The position numbers and the translations under genes were made by a program. The notes beneath the pieces were generated by a model, which was given only the letters and a program-made list of their open reading frames with translations, was not told the origin of the DNA and did not search any database. A stretch of DNA of 64,000 nucleotides, taken from Phycisphaerae bacterium (GTDB taxonomy: Bacteria; Planctomycetota; Phycisphaerae; Sedimentisphaerales; Anaerobacaceae). Below, in pieces: positions 25,054 through 34,546 of the stretch. Numbering within the stretch: the stretch's first letter is position 1; each line of letters begins with the position of its first letter. The stretch spans positions 1 to 64,000 of the forward strand of contig JAUXAL010000009.1 in the NCBI GenBank assembly GCA_030619925.1. Reading direction: 5' to 3'.

Positions 25054-26254
25054 TATTCTGACCATATATCTCAAGGATATGAAGGAAATATTGCGCGACC
25101 GCAAAACGCTCATCTTTATGCTGCTACTGCCCACCCTGGTCGTGCCTGTTCTAATGAACGTCATGATTGGATTCATATCCAGGGCCGAAAAGAAAGCCCG
25201 AACGGAAACCCTAAGTTTTGCCATTTTCGGAGCCGAATTCTTACCAGAGCTGGCCGACGCATTCACCGAGGAAAAAGGATTTGAGAAAGTGAATATTCCT
25301 GCACCCGAGGCGATAGAATCGGCCATTTCAGAAAACCAGATTAAATTCGGATTGGTTATCCCTCAAGCAGTTCGCGAGCAGTTCGAGAGCGGTGAGCAGG
25401 TTGCCGTGCAGCTATACTACAACAACGCGTCTGTCGCCAGTAGGGTCAAAGACCGGGCCGGCAAAGTGGTCAGGGAAGTCAGCGAACGATGGCGGTCGAA
25501 TCGTCTGGCCGCTCTTGGTTTGGATACTGCGGAAAAGCGGGAGAATTTACTCAGTCCTATCACCATCGAAGAGCACGGCACAGCCAACATGCGAGAGGTA
25601 CTCGGCGAACGCCTGGGTGGGATGCTTCCGTACCTATTTATCATCTTCTGTTTCATGGGGGCCATGTATCCGGCCATCGACATCGGCGCCGGTGAAAAAG
25701 AACGCGGGACGCTGGAGACCCTTCTGCTGGCTCCGATTCGACGCAATCGGGTGGTGCTTGGCAAGTTCCTTGTGATTTTCACCACCGGTCTAACAGCGGC
25801 CTTGCTCAGCCTTACAAGTATTGGCCTTATGTTGGCGGTAAAAGGACAGGAAGTTACAGGGCCATTGGGTGAGGTCATTGAGTCAATTAGCGTGGTAGAC
25901 CTTGTGTTGATCGGAGCAATGCTGATTCCCACAGCAGCTATATTTGCCTCGCTGTTGTTGAGCATATCCATTTATGCCAAGAGTTTCAAAGAGGCCAGCT
26001 CATACTGTGGTCCGCTTAATTTCCTTGTTATTATTCCCGCTCTCGTCGGCTTATTTCCCTGGGTGGAGCTTGACTGGTTTTGGGCCATGGTGCCCATTAC
26101 CAATATTTCACTTGCAATTAAGGAACTTGTCAAGGGCACCATGAACTACCATATGCTTGTCGCCATTCTCGGTTCAAATTTTATTATCGCCGGTGCTTTG
26201 CTCGTCTTCTGCACCAAGTGGTTTGAGCGCGAAGCAGTGCTTTTCCGTGAATAA
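25043..26254 (+). CDS. natB: ABC-2 type permease, NatB-like
   Basis: 403 residues. One N-terminal membrane helix ([19 protein letters not shown]) is followed by a ~150-residue extracytoplasmic domain. Five or so C-terminal helices start at [18 protein letters not shown] and include [17 protein letters not shown], a hallmark of ABC-2/NatB permeases. Partner of the ATPase at 24259-25053. Substrate uncertain: Na+ export is known for Bacillus NatAB, but related permeases move other molecules. Confidence 0.88.
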   Translation: MRLSILTIYLKDMKEILRDRKTLIFMLLLPTLVVPVLMNVMIGFISRAEKKARTETLSFAIFGAEFLPELADAFTEEKGFEKVNIPAPEAIESAISENQIKFGLVIPQAVREQFESGEQVAVQLYYNNASVASRVKDRAGKVVREVSERWRSNRLAALGLDTAEKRENLLSPITIEEHGTANMREVLGERLGGMLPYLFIIFCFMGAMYPAIDIGAGEKERGTLETLLLAPIRRNRVVLGKFLVIFTTGLTAALLSLTSIGLMLAVKGQEVTGPLGEVIESISVVDLVLIGAMLIPTAAIFASLLLSISIYAKSFKEASSYCGPLNFLVIIPALVGLFPWVELDWFWAMVPITNISLAIKELVKGTMNYHMLVAILGSNFIIAGALLVFCTKWFEREAVLFRE

Positions 26255-26552
26255 ATAGTCATAATCGATAATCAATTGTACACAGCCATAGAGGGGTCTT
26301 GAGCTCGTAGTTCAAGAGCTGCTCTTCGTATTTTTTCCCCGGCTTCTCACCTTCACCACTAAGGCGGGCACTAATGATAAAGGTCCGAAAATACTTCTAA
26401 GTACAACGTGAAAAGTTTTCAATTAAGGCGGGCATAAAACGAAGAATACTGGTAGAAGCGAGCATAAATGTTAATGTTTTTAGAAACGACAGGCGATATT
26501 TTCGGTCTTTGAAGAAAAACGACGCAGATAAAGCGTTAAGTTGACAATTCTC
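26255..26552. other. Intergenic region with two short direct repeats
   Basis: ACTAAGGCGGGCA (~26358) and ATTAAGGCGGGCA (~26423) recur about 65 bases apart, and a related GCGAGCATAAATG lies near 26459. No gene, tRNA or terminator with a T-run is clear. Confidence 0.35.
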
Positions 26553-26581
26553 TTGACTTTGAGCGCTGGAATTTATATAAT
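26553..26581 (+). promoter_or_regulatory. Strong sigma-70-type promoter
   Basis: TTGACT (26553-26558), 17 bases, TATAAT (26576-26581). This is the closest match to the vegetative consensus seen in the window and lies 38 bases before a small ORF with a good ribosome-binding site. Confidence 0.7.
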
Positions 26582-26618
26582 ACGTTTAAATCACAAGTCA
26601 CAAAGGGGGTGAAGAATA

Positions 26619-26702
26619 ATGAGACAGTATAATTACTTTCACTTTAATATAATCGCTCTTTCTGCGCTGATATTGACATGCCTCGCATGCAGGCTGTTCT
26701 AA
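26619..26702 (+). CDS. Candidate 27-residue hydrophobic small protein
   Basis: ATG preceded by AAAGGGGGTG at 7-base spacing and by a near-consensus promoter. The product begins MRQYNYFHFN and continues with a hydrophobic stretch IIALSALILTCLACRLF, then TAA. It could be a membrane peptide; the LAC is only a poor lipobox. In the same frame after the TAA, 35 further codons to 26810 encode another hydrophobic stretch (VVVFCFWLGFLLF), so this could also be a larger two-helix gene broken by a stop. No family recognised. Confidence 0.45.
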   Translation: MRQYNYFHFNIIALSALILTCLACRLF

Positions 26703-26966
26703 ATTTACGGTCTCGGGGGTTATAGTCGGCACTTATATGAAGGCGGCCTCCAGGTTGTAGTGTTCTGCTTTTGGCTTGGGTTCCTTCTCTTTTCGGTCAA
26801 ACACATTTAGCGGTTCTTTCCCGCCATCACGTTACCTAAGGCGACCCACACGTTCGATTCCATAAAGTTCCATCTCTTTTAAGGTGCAGGCCAAGGAGAA
26901 ATAGACGAAAATATTGCCTTCTAATCCAATCGGCGATAAGCTAAAGGCATTCCGGTATTTATAGAA
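26703..26966. other. Intergenic region before the LysE-type gene
   Basis: Contains the in-frame continuation described for the small ORF (to 26810) and otherwise nothing recognised. No good Shine-Dalgarno precedes the next gene. Confidence 0.35.
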
Positions 26967-27626
26967 TTGAGATTTGGTGACTTTGTGAGTTTGCTGTTTT
27001 TCTTATTTCAAGTACTCGGTATTTCCTGTTCCGGCGCGATGCAGCCGGGACCGGTGACAGCAACGGCGATTGCAATGGGAGCACGCAACCGCTGGGCAGG
27101 TACACTCATAGCCATCGGACACGGCATCATTGAATTTCCATTGATGGTGGTGATTATTTTCGGTTTGGGAAAATACTTCGAGCTACAAAAAGTCCAGATT
27201 GCAATAGGATTGGCCGGAGGAATTTTTCTGTTACTGATGGCGATACAAGGCTTATTAAGCCTGAAAGCAGAAACGAATAATAAATCCAGGGCGCTCACGA
27301 ATCAACCGATTCTGGCCGGCATTGTATTATCAGCAGGTAATCCATATTTTCTGATATGGTGGGCCACGGTCGGCCTGGCGTTAGCTACTCAGGCTGCCAA
27401 ATGGGGCATTTGGGCCTTTGCTCTTTTTGCCCTTGCACATTGGTCTGTGGACCTGATTTGGCTTCAGATTCTGTCTTGGGCGAGTTTCAAAGGCTCTGTG
27501 CTGCTCGGACCTCGCGGGATGCGAATAGTTCTGATGATTTGCTCAGCGGCACTGCTTGTTTTCGGCCTGTTTTTCATTTATAATGCTGGCAGCACCCTGA
27601 TTAGATTGATACTAATAAATAACTAA
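26967..27626 (+). CDS. LysE/RhtB-type amino acid exporter
   Basis: About 219 residues and six hydrophobic segments, matching LysE-family exporters. The family signature near the N-terminus is SCSGAMQPGPVTATAIAMGARN, split here as SCSGAMQPGPV then TATAIAMGAR; later GIVLSAGNPYFLIWW matches the conserved NPxxxxWW region. Sits in the cytoplasmic membrane and probably exports an amino acid or related metabolite. The start is unsure: the TTG at 26967 and a GTG at 26985 both lack a clear ribosome-binding site. A lipoprotein gene follows 23 bases later. Confidence 0.8.
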   Translation: MRFGDFVSLLFFLFQVLGISCSGAMQPGPVTATAIAMGARNRWAGTLIAIGHGIIEFPLMVVIIFGLGKYFELQKVQIAIGLAGGIFLLLMAIQGLLSLKAETNNKSRALTNQPILAGIVLSAGNPYFLIWWATVGLALATQAAKWGIWAFALFALAHWSVDLIWLQILSWASFKGSVLLGPRGMRIVLMICSAALLVFGLFFIYNAGSTLIRLILINN

Positions 27627-27649
27627 TCACTTTTATGAGAGGATGCAAA

Positions 27650-29092
27650 ATGTTCAAAGTAAAATTGCTCGCATTGTTGCTGACGTTGTGCGTCGCGCTG
27701 CCTGGTTGTTCCGGAAGCGGCATGCCGGGGCGGATTGGGCCGTGGTGTGTTGAATTCGGGCCGCCTGGCAACGAGTTTTATGAAGTGCCCACAGCGAAAG
27801 CGCCACCGCCGTCTGATGCCGTGTTACAGTGGGTCAAAATCTTTGCACCTGGCGCGAAGGTCAAAGAGTGGGAAATCGATGACGGTGTCTATGAGATTGA
27901 TGCCGAAGTAGGCGAGGAGCAGTACAAGTTTGACGTGACGACCGAGGGTGAGCTGTTTGAGTTGCAATACGAAAACGATGCCACCGGTGTGGACGAAGAA
28001 GCCGATGAACTCGTCCTGCGAGGCACCAAGAAGAGTATCGCCGTCAGTGCGGTGCCTAATGCTGCACTGGAGACCCTCGCCAAAGCCATGCCGGATGCCA
28101 AGCCGAGCAAGGCCTGGACCGCTGATACCATTGCGGGGCCACGGTACGTGATTCTGATCGGCAAAATGGCGTTTTATGCGCGGCCGGACGGACAGATTCA
28201 GGCGGGGGGCCTGGTCAGCGAAGGTGCGCTCGATGAGATCGACGCTGCCGGCGACCCGAAAGAATTCAGTGCCGAGTTAGAGGCACTGTTAGGCCAGTAC
28301 CGGCGGCGCTTCAACTTCGAGAATGAGATAAAAAGGCTTGGCAGGTGGCCCAAGAGCGCTGACGGCAGCTTTCGCTATGTGGTGATGGGGGACAGCCGTT
28401 CGCAGTGGGAGCTGTGGTCGAATATAGTAAAGCATATCGATGGTCTCGAGCCGAAGCCGGACTTCGTCATTAACTCGGGTGACATAGTGCCGACAGGGTA
28501 TGCGAGAGAGTATCATGAGTACTATATCCCTGCACTACTGCAAACCAATATTCCTTACTTTGTCGCGATCGGTAATCACGATGACAGCTCTGACAGCATG
28601 GCTCGCGAGTACCGGTATCTGTTTGGCCGGAAAGCATTGAACTATTACTTCGACTACGGCAAGGCACGGTACGTTTTCATCGATAACGTTACAGAAGTGC
28701 AGCCTTATGAGGAAACGTTGAGGTGGCTCGATGAAACCTTGGCAGATACGCCGAAAGGTTATCGCAAGTATGTAGCTGTGCATAAGCCTCCCTCGACGAT
28801 TGAAAAATGGGCGTATCATGCATGGGACGATGCAGAATCAAAGGTCTTTACGAATCTGATGACCAAATACCAGGTCGATGAGGTCTATCTCGGCCACATC
28901 CACGCGTATTCAACTGCGCACTATAACGGGGTCAATTACACGCTCAGTGGTGGTGGCGGCGCCGGGTTGCACAACCGGTACGGACCTCTGGGCAATGTGC
29001 ACCACTACGTCATCTGCGACGTTATGGCCGATGGCACGGTGAAACAACAGGTTGTGCGGTTCTACAAAGCCGCAAAGATTTTGTTTAGGTGA
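27650..29092 (+). CDS. Lipoprotein with calcineurin-like metallophosphoesterase domain
   Basis: About 480 residues. The N-terminus MFKVKLLALLLTLCVALPGCSG is a lipoprotein signal with lipobox LPGC; start chosen because AGAGGA precedes this ATG. Residues ~30-220 form a domain with two similar halves (EWEIDDGVYEIDAEV, DVTTEGELFELQYEN), resembling PepSY-like repeats. The C-terminal ~260 residues carry metallophosphoesterase motifs in order: VVMGDSR, NSGDIVP, IGNHDD, VAVHKPP, and GHIHAYS, which supply the metal ligands. Anchored outside the cytoplasm; substrate unknown. Confidence 0.85.
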   Translation: MFKVKLLALLLTLCVALPGCSGSGMPGRIGPWCVEFGPPGNEFYEVPTAKAPPPSDAVLQWVKIFAPGAKVKEWEIDDGVYEIDAEVGEEQYKFDVTTEGELFELQYENDATGVDEEADELVLRGTKKSIAVSAVPNAALETLAKAMPDAKPSKAWTADTIAGPRYVILIGKMAFYARPDGQIQAGGLVSEGALDEIDAAGDPKEFSAELEALLGQYRRRFNFENEIKRLGRWPKSADGSFRYVVMGDSRSQWELWSNIVKHIDGLEPKPDFVINSGDIVPTGYAREYHEYYIPALLQTNIPYFVAIGNHDDSSDSMAREYRYLFGRKALNYYFDYGKARYVFIDNVTEVQPYEETLRWLDETLADTPKGYRKYVAVHKPPSTIEKWAYHAWDDAESKVFTNLMTKYQVDEVYLGHIHAYSTAHYNGVNYTLSGGGGAGLHNRYGPLGNVHHYVICDVMADGTVKQQVVRFYKAAKILFR

Positions 29093-29103
29093 TTTTCACT
29101 ATA

Positions 29104-30429
29104 TTAATCGGCGTTGAGAATTTGTTTTAGACTGTACTGGGCCAAAGCGCTTCGCTGGGATTGAGTTATTTCGTCAAGGCTCTGAGGCTGGCCGGTTGTT
29201 GACTGGGCAAAGCCTACTGCCGCCACAGCTTCGGCAATATCGGACAATTTGATATTGGCCGGGTCTTTTGCGGGGAGGTAACCTGTCTTAGGGTCGGAAG
29301 TCTTGGCTATAAGTTCGCTGTCAACAAGATGGTTGAGAATTTTGTCGGCGAACTCGGCGGGAATATCTAATTTGCTGCATATAACCTCCGCCTCGACCGG
29401 AGCGTTGTTCTTCTCGAAAGCAACAGCAATCTCTCTTACGATATTGATAGCGGTAAGGTCATTGGCTATGAAATACTCCTCGGTTCTTTTGGCAGCGGCA
29501 ATCTCAGCGGCGTCAAGGCTCGTTAAGTGCTGAGTGGTAAATGTCAACTGCAGGCCGAACAGCACTATGAGCCAGGTAATATAAATCCAGAGTACTGTTA
29601 TTGGAACCAGCGCCATCACACCATAAACCGTGCTGTACAGCTTAAATTCGGTTACGCAGTATCCGAAGCCGCTTTTGGCCGCTATCCAAACCAGAGCTGC
29701 CACTGCCGCACTCCAGATAGCTGCTTTTGCCTTGACCTTTGTATTCGGCAAAACAAAGTAAAGCAAAAAGAAAGCAACAGTAGCTACGATATAGGACAAA
29801 ACAGGCGGCGCAATATTCGATAAGACAGTTTCCTGAATCCGCCCGATAGCCGAATATCGTGTGATCATGTATATACCGGCCCCAAGAAGCAACGGCCCAA
29901 GAGTCAGAAGCGACCAATAATTAATCACCCGGTGCAGGAAATTCCTGCCCCTGGTAACGTGCCATATATTGTTAAAGGCCTTCTCTATTGTTGACAGCAG
30001 AGCCAGAGCGGCCCAAATAACAATCAATACGCTAAATAACGTAATCGAGCCTCTGTGTGTGCCCGTAAAAAACCCTGCGACCATTTTGTCGATATGCTCT
30101 ATAAGCGTTATAGTTTTTTCTGGATACTCAGTACTGGGGGCGGGGCCCTTGAAAGCTGAGAAGTTAGCCTGGTCATAGATGAAATCTTTTACCTTTTCCC
30201 CAATGTCACTATAGGCGGGAAGCGACTGGAATATCAAAAGCATCACGATAGCCAGAGGCACAATCCCGAAGATAGTGTGGTACGATAGAGCAGCGGCCTG
30301 CCGGCCGGAGCGGTTCTTTTTCAAGAGTCTGGCACAATGCGACCACAGTTTAATCTGGAAAACCACAAAGCGACCGGCTTTACCAAGCTGTGTGGTAGGC
30401 GTGGACAAAAGCTTCTTTAGCGTTAGCAT
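29104..30429 (-). CDS. YihY/BrkB family integral membrane protein
   Basis: 441 residues. Family pattern: RQAAALSYHTIFGIVPLAIV near residue 43, ALLSTIEKAFNNIWHVTRGR, RVINYWSLLTLGPLL, PNTKVKAKAAIWSA and GVMALVPITVLWIYITW, with about six membrane helices. The C-terminal ~110 residues are soluble and contain a winged-helix-like segment (EAEVICSKLDIPAEF, ILNHLVDSELI), as in the longer YihY proteins. Function is not established; once annotated as ribonuclease BN, which is incorrect for the family. Converges with the phosphoesterase gene, only 11 bases between stops. Confidence 0.88.
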   Translation of the reverse strand: MLTLKKLLSTPTTQLGKAGRFVVFQIKLWSHCARLLKKNRSGRQAAALSYHTIFGIVPLAIVMLLIFQSLPAYSDIGEKVKDFIYDQANFSAFKGPAPSTEYPEKTITLIEHIDKMVAGFFTGTHRGSITLFSVLIVIWAALALLSTIEKAFNNIWHVTRGRNFLHRVINYWSLLTLGPLLLGAGIYMITRYSAIGRIQETVLSNIAPPVLSYIVATVAFFLLYFVLPNTKVKAKAAIWSAAVAALVWIAAKSGFGYCVTEFKLYSTVYGVMALVPITVLWIYITWLIVLFGLQLTFTTQHLTSLDAAEIAAAKRTEEYFIANDLTAINIVREIAVAFEKNNAPVEAEVICSKLDIPAEFADKILNHLVDSELIAKTSDPKTGYLPAKDPANIKLSDIAEAVAAVGFAQSTTGQPQSLDEITQSQRSALAQYSLKQILNAD

Positions 30430-30476
30430 CTCTATTCCCTTCCAATCCTGACTTACTCAAACAGGCTATTTTAATA

Positions 30477-30582
30477 GATTCCTCGACTTCGCGATGCTGC
30501 GCATCGGCTTCGGCCCTTCAGCTGCGCTCAGGGCAAGCTTTCTTTCGATCAGGGCTAAAGGCTTTTTTCGCTCGGAATGACA
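30477..30582. repeat. GATTCC...GGAATGACA dispersed element, copy d
   Basis: Starts TTTTAATAGATTCCTCGACTTCG and ends GCTCGGAATGACA. The inside carries several short hairpins (GCGATGCTGCGCATCG; AGGGC/GCCCT). It lies between the AsmA-like gene and the YihY gene, both on the minus strand. Confidence 0.65.
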
Positions 30583-30601
30583 ATCAGTCAGTTTGGAGCA
30601 T

Positions 30602-33600
30602 TTACTTAAGCAGTTCCTCCAGGCCCTTTTTCCACAGGCTGTCTAATAGCTGCTTTCCCTTTTCTTCGACGAGCTTGCGCCAATCAAGTTCCGGATTATC
30701 GATAGTGCCTGTAAGCGGAAGTGAAAACCTTTCATTAGGTGTCTGCTCACCGATTTTTACCGTTCTAAGCTCGAAATCAGACGTTAGAATATAATGTGTG
30801 ATTACGGTCATATCAAGTACCTGATTAGGGCCGATAGAGCCGCCGAAATTGACCGGATACACGTCCAGATTGATCTGCATGTTATCATAACTTAACTTTT
30901 CGTTTTCCAAAACAAACTTTGTAGGCAGCAAAGCTGCTTTGACATAGCGCTTGGTGCGTGCTCTGGACAGAATATTTCCCAACAAGCCCAACGTTTCCAA
31001 TCTCATATTTTCAATTCCGACCGTCCCAATGATTTTTGGCTGAACGTCTGCGTTACTGCCGAGCGGGATGACAAGCTCCTCAGAGTGGAAATTTGCAACG
31101 CCGGTAGTAGTCACCTGGTCCTTGAAAATAGGGTTTAGATATACCAGGAGATTACTGCCGACCTCATCATTGATACTGATTTTATCAACAATCTGCATAG
31201 GGCCGGTGGTTTGCAGGACGATAGATTTTTGCTTCAAGTCAATTCTACCTGCAAAGTTAAATTGGCCGTCGTTGACAGTCGTCGCAAACGGTGCAATTTT
31301 CAGCAAGCCATTCTGGATTTGAATATCCACGTCAGTGGGGCCGAAATTCAATCCCATATACTGGGCCTTTTCAAAACCCAATTTGGCCTTAGTGCTAAGA
31401 TTAAGATTGGCCAGAAGCTTATCAGTCCGGCCGCTCGGATATTCGCTGGCGAAATTGATAGTGTTTTTTCTCTCGCCCTGAAGTTTCAGACCCTGCGGCA
31501 AAAACGGTCCTGTCACAGTACTGAGCGCCGACCAGTCGTATTCGCAATCAATCAGACCTTCTAATTTGGTCTTGCCGGCTTTATTGATCTGTTTGAATTC
31601 GCCTTTTTTAATCCTTATTTGCGGACTTTCCAACTGCAGTTTTTTGACATTAATAGCTTTTTGTTCGGGATTAACCTCAACCTCAAAAACAAGTGTGACC
31701 TCATTTGACTCAAAAGGTTCCTGTCCCGGGTAGCTGAACTTTAGATTTTCAATTTTTGTCGAGATGGTTGTGATTCTATAGAAGTCCTTTTCAGCACTAA
31801 CATAGATGTCCGAGTCGACGATTCCGGCCAATTGCATCTGCTGCGGAAAGGACGCAAACAGAACCGCAAACGGTTGAAGCTTGTTGAGGTCAACGTTATT
31901 TGCGGATATAGCCATGTGCAAAGGTTCCGGCGAGCTTTTACTCCACGGCAGAACTGCATCTTTTATGCTGACCCGGCCAAAACTTGCGTCGGCCCTTATA
32001 GAGTCAACGGCGATGGTACTATTTTCCGTGTCTATATCAAAAGCGTAAGCTACATTAGCCATCGGCTCAGAAGCAGTTACTCCTTCCTTTGAACTGAAGC
32101 GAAGGTTCTTGGCCACCGATGTGCCGGAAATAGTAACCTTTTTTTCCTTGATGGAGATTTGGCCCTTCTCGAGAAGCTCGCCGGCCATCCGATATTGGCC
32201 GATATTTATGAACTGTCCCAGCTCGGATTGAAGTTTTGCCAAATCTACGTCGGCATTGTATTTCAGCAATTCACTCGTGCCGGTGCAATTGATTTTGGCA
32301 AACGGGGCCGATACGTCTAATTTGTCAAAATTTATGCCGGCTTTATCTGAAGATATTTGCGCTTGTGCCCTTATCGGCTCCGACAGCGCAATTTTCTTTC
32401 CTTTAACTGTGCCCTCTAATCCGGTAAGAGTTCCCTGGGCTTGAATTTGCCTTTGGCCGGCTCTGGTGGAGGTCTCAACATTGCCGTTTAATTGGCCCGA
32501 TGTTATTTGCGTCCCCTCTTTAAGTCCCAGGGTTTTGGGCATCTGCGACAGGACGGCGGCTAAGTCGCAATTGAAGTTGCCCTTTAAGTTGTAATTTGAA
32601 TCGGCTTGGAAGAAATCACCGAAAGACTTAAACGTGGTAGGGACAACCCCGCTCGCCGTGACAAAAGCCCAATCGCTCTTAATCTGCAGATCATCAATGT
32701 TTATTGTTTCCTTTTCGCGGTTCAACCTTACACTAACATCCAAACGGCTGGTCCGCAATCTGTCGCCTTTTAGTTCGGCACTTGTTATATCCAGATTTTT
32801 TCCTTTAATATCGCAGCTTAGATTTTCAAATCGGCCATCTTTAATTTCACTTTTTACACGTCCCTCAATAAGACCTTTGGCCTGAACCTCAACGCCGGCT
32901 AATGCAAAGATCGGCCCTAAAGATTCAAGGTCCAAATCGTTGACTTCAACAGTCAAATTGCCGCTGGTTCCTTCGAGGGTCCAGCCGTTTTGTTGCTTCG
33001 GGGTAATCCGGCCGGCCACTTGAATCTTCGAGGCCCTGCCCCCATCAACCACAGCCATATTTAGATCGAAATTTGTTTGTTGTCCCGGCGGTCGTAAATT
33101 TACTTTCGAGTTTATCTGTGAAAGCTCAACAGTTTTAGCTTTTGGACCGGTCACCTTCAAATTGCCATCATTGAGAACAAGATTGATCTTTTTGATCGGC
33201 AGTACCACCGGTTGTGCTCTTTTGCCGGCTGACGGCTCCTGCCGAACTTTTTCAGCCTTTTTGGCCTGTGTGTCTTTAAGATTTATCTCTACTTTCGGCT
33301 CGTCAACTATCATTTCGCCGAATGATAAATTGCCTATCAAAATGGAGCCATAGTGGGGTTTTGCAGCGATCTGCTTCACCTGAACCGCAACTTGGCCGAG
33401 GCTATCGTTGAAACTAACATCTGCAACCTTGATACCCCTGAACCAACCCATCGAGAGGTCGGCGAAATTTGTTTGGCCGTCGATTGAATTGTTGATTTTG
33501 GCCAATATTATTTGGCGGCCTTTCTCGGATGAAACAAATGCAGGCACAAGGAAAAGCACTAACACAATCAGAACAACTATAAGTGCCAATGCCAGCTTAA

Positions 33601-33658
33601 GTATCCTTGTGGCAGTCCTTTTTCGTGGTCCGGCTTTTGAGTTTTTTTTAACTCGCAT
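30602..33658 (-). CDS. AsmA-like/DUF748-type envelope protein
   Basis: 1018 residues from the ATG at 33658, which has GAGGG 8 bases upstream; the frame extends 5 codons to a TTG. A basic N-terminus is followed by one membrane helix (ILKLALALIVVLIVLVLFLV). The long remainder is beta-rich with repeated LxVSxxFAxIN-type strands, as in the AsmA/TamB superfamily of periplasmic bridge-like proteins that move lipids between membranes. Conserved bits include FADLSMGWFRGIKVADVSF near the start and PLTGTIDNPELDWRKLV near the end, typical for AsmA-like C-termini. Probable role in outer-membrane homeostasis; inferred from fold only. Confidence 0.78.
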   Translation of the reverse strand: MRVKKNSKAGPRKRTATRILKLALALIVVLIVLVLFLVPAFVSSEKGRQIILAKINNSIDGQTNFADLSMGWFRGIKVADVSFNDSLGQVAVQVKQIAAKPHYGSILIGNLSFGEMIVDEPKVEINLKDTQAKKAEKVRQEPSAGKRAQPVVLPIKKINLVLNDGNLKVTGPKAKTVELSQINSKVNLRPPGQQTNFDLNMAVVDGGRASKIQVAGRITPKQQNGWTLEGTSGNLTVEVNDLDLESLGPIFALAGVEVQAKGLIEGRVKSEIKDGRFENLSCDIKGKNLDITSAELKGDRLRTSRLDVSVRLNREKETINIDDLQIKSDWAFVTASGVVPTTFKSFGDFFQADSNYNLKGNFNCDLAAVLSQMPKTLGLKEGTQITSGQLNGNVETSTRAGQRQIQAQGTLTGLEGTVKGKKIALSEPIRAQAQISSDKAGINFDKLDVSAPFAKINCTGTSELLKYNADVDLAKLQSELGQFINIGQYRMAGELLEKGQISIKEKKVTISGTSVAKNLRFSSKEGVTASEPMANVAYAFDIDTENSTIAVDSIRADASFGRVSIKDAVLPWSKSSPEPLHMAISANNVDLNKLQPFAVLFASFPQQMQLAGIVDSDIYVSAEKDFYRITTISTKIENLKFSYPGQEPFESNEVTLVFEVEVNPEQKAINVKKLQLESPQIRIKKGEFKQINKAGKTKLEGLIDCEYDWSALSTVTGPFLPQGLKLQGERKNTINFASEYPSGRTDKLLANLNLSTKAKLGFEKAQYMGLNFGPTDVDIQIQNGLLKIAPFATTVNDGQFNFAGRIDLKQKSIVLQTTGPMQIVDKISINDEVGSNLLVYLNPIFKDQVTTTGVANFHSEELVIPLGSNADVQPKIIGTVGIENMRLETLGLLGNILSRARTKRYVKAALLPTKFVLENEKLSYDNMQINLDVYPVNFGGSIGPNQVLDMTVITHYILTSDFELRTVKIGEQTPNERFSLPLTGTIDNPELDWRKLVEEKGKQLLDSLWKKGLEELLK

Positions 33659-33749
33659 CACTTTGGCCCTCAAAATAAAGTTAGTGTATAATTAGTAACT
33701 CGTCGCTCGTGAATCGTATTTCGTGATGGGCAATAGTCTTTGGTAAACA

Positions 33750-33815
33750 GATTCCCGCTTCGGCAGGAAGGGTTCCCATTTCGCCATCTTTTTGCGAAAT
33801 GGGGTCCCAATGACA
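33750..33815. repeat. GATTCCCGC...CCCAATGACA dispersed element, copy e
   Basis: Starts GATTCCCGCTTCGGCAGG and ends GGTCCCAATGACA. Inside is a 10-bp hairpin CCCATTTCGC (33775-33784) with GCGAAATGGG (33794-33803). It lies between frr and the AsmA-like gene and may also act as a transcription barrier. Confidence 0.6.
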
Positions 33816-33906
33816 TACTAAATGCTAACGAACGACTAAAACCACGAATGACAAAACACGATACACAGTCTTGCTTTTATGCTGTATTCTATCGAGCTTG
33901 TCAAGA

Positions 33907-34467
33907 TTAATCGAGCATTATTTCGTCTGATTTGTCTTTGATTACCGCGCCAACCTTGTCGGTGTATTCTTTGGTAATATCGTCGATTTGTTTTTTGCCG
34001 CTTTTGAGGTCGTCTTCGGTGATAAGTTTGTCTTTCTGCTGCTTTTCAAGCTGCTTGTTCGCTTCTCTTCGTATGTTGCGAATACCGACCTTCGTCTGCT
34101 CGCCGGTCTGTTTAGCCTGCTGAACAAGCTGCCTTCTTCTTTCCTCACTAAGCAGCGGAATATTGAGCCGAATAAGTTTGCCGTCCACAATCGGCGCGAT
34201 GCTCAGGTCGCTGTTCTTGATTGCCTTTTCGATCTCTTTAGTCGAAGCGGGGTCAAACGGCTTAATCACAACCACATCTACCTGGGGCGTTGCCAGTGTT
34301 GCCATCTGTTTCAACGGCGTAGGGGTTCCGTAATAGTCGGCCTTTATATTCTCAACCAGTCCTGTAGAAGCTCTTCCGGTGCGAACGGCTTTTAATTCGT
34401 CATGCAGGACTTCGACCGCCTTTTTCATTTTGGATTCACTCTCAGAGAGTATTTCTTTAGAAGGCAT
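33907..34467 (-). CDS. frr: Ribosome recycling factor
   Basis: 186 residues from the ATG at 34467, the usual RRF length of about 185; the frame runs 7 codons further but AGAGGT precedes this ATG. It releases ribosomes from mRNA after termination together with EF-G. Conserved RTGRAST near residue 30, ADYYGTPTPLKQMATL, and RRQLVQQAKQTGEQTKVGIRNIRR pieces (the latter split across two helices) are present. It is the last gene of rpsB-tsf-pyrH-frr, the usual order for this operon. Confidence 0.96.
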   Translation of the reverse strand: MPSKEILSESESKMKKAVEVLHDELKAVRTGRASTGLVENIKADYYGTPTPLKQMATLATPQVDVVVIKPFDPASTKEIEKAIKNSDLSIAPIVDGKLIRLNIPLLSEERRRQLVQQAKQTGEQTKVGIRNIRREANKQLEKQQKDKLITEDDLKSGKKQIDDITKEYTDKVGAVIKDKSDEIMLD

Positions 34468-34546
34468 CGTTAACCTCTGCCGAAGCAACGGCTTCGGCGA
34501 GCTGATAGCGTAGAGCGTACAGCGGATAGAAAAAAGAAACTAAACG

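Noticed and set aside
26700..26810. Stop-codon recoding of TAA in the small ORF
   Set aside because: TAA is not a selenocysteine or pyrrolysine codon and no recoding structure is evident; a broken gene or chance is simpler.
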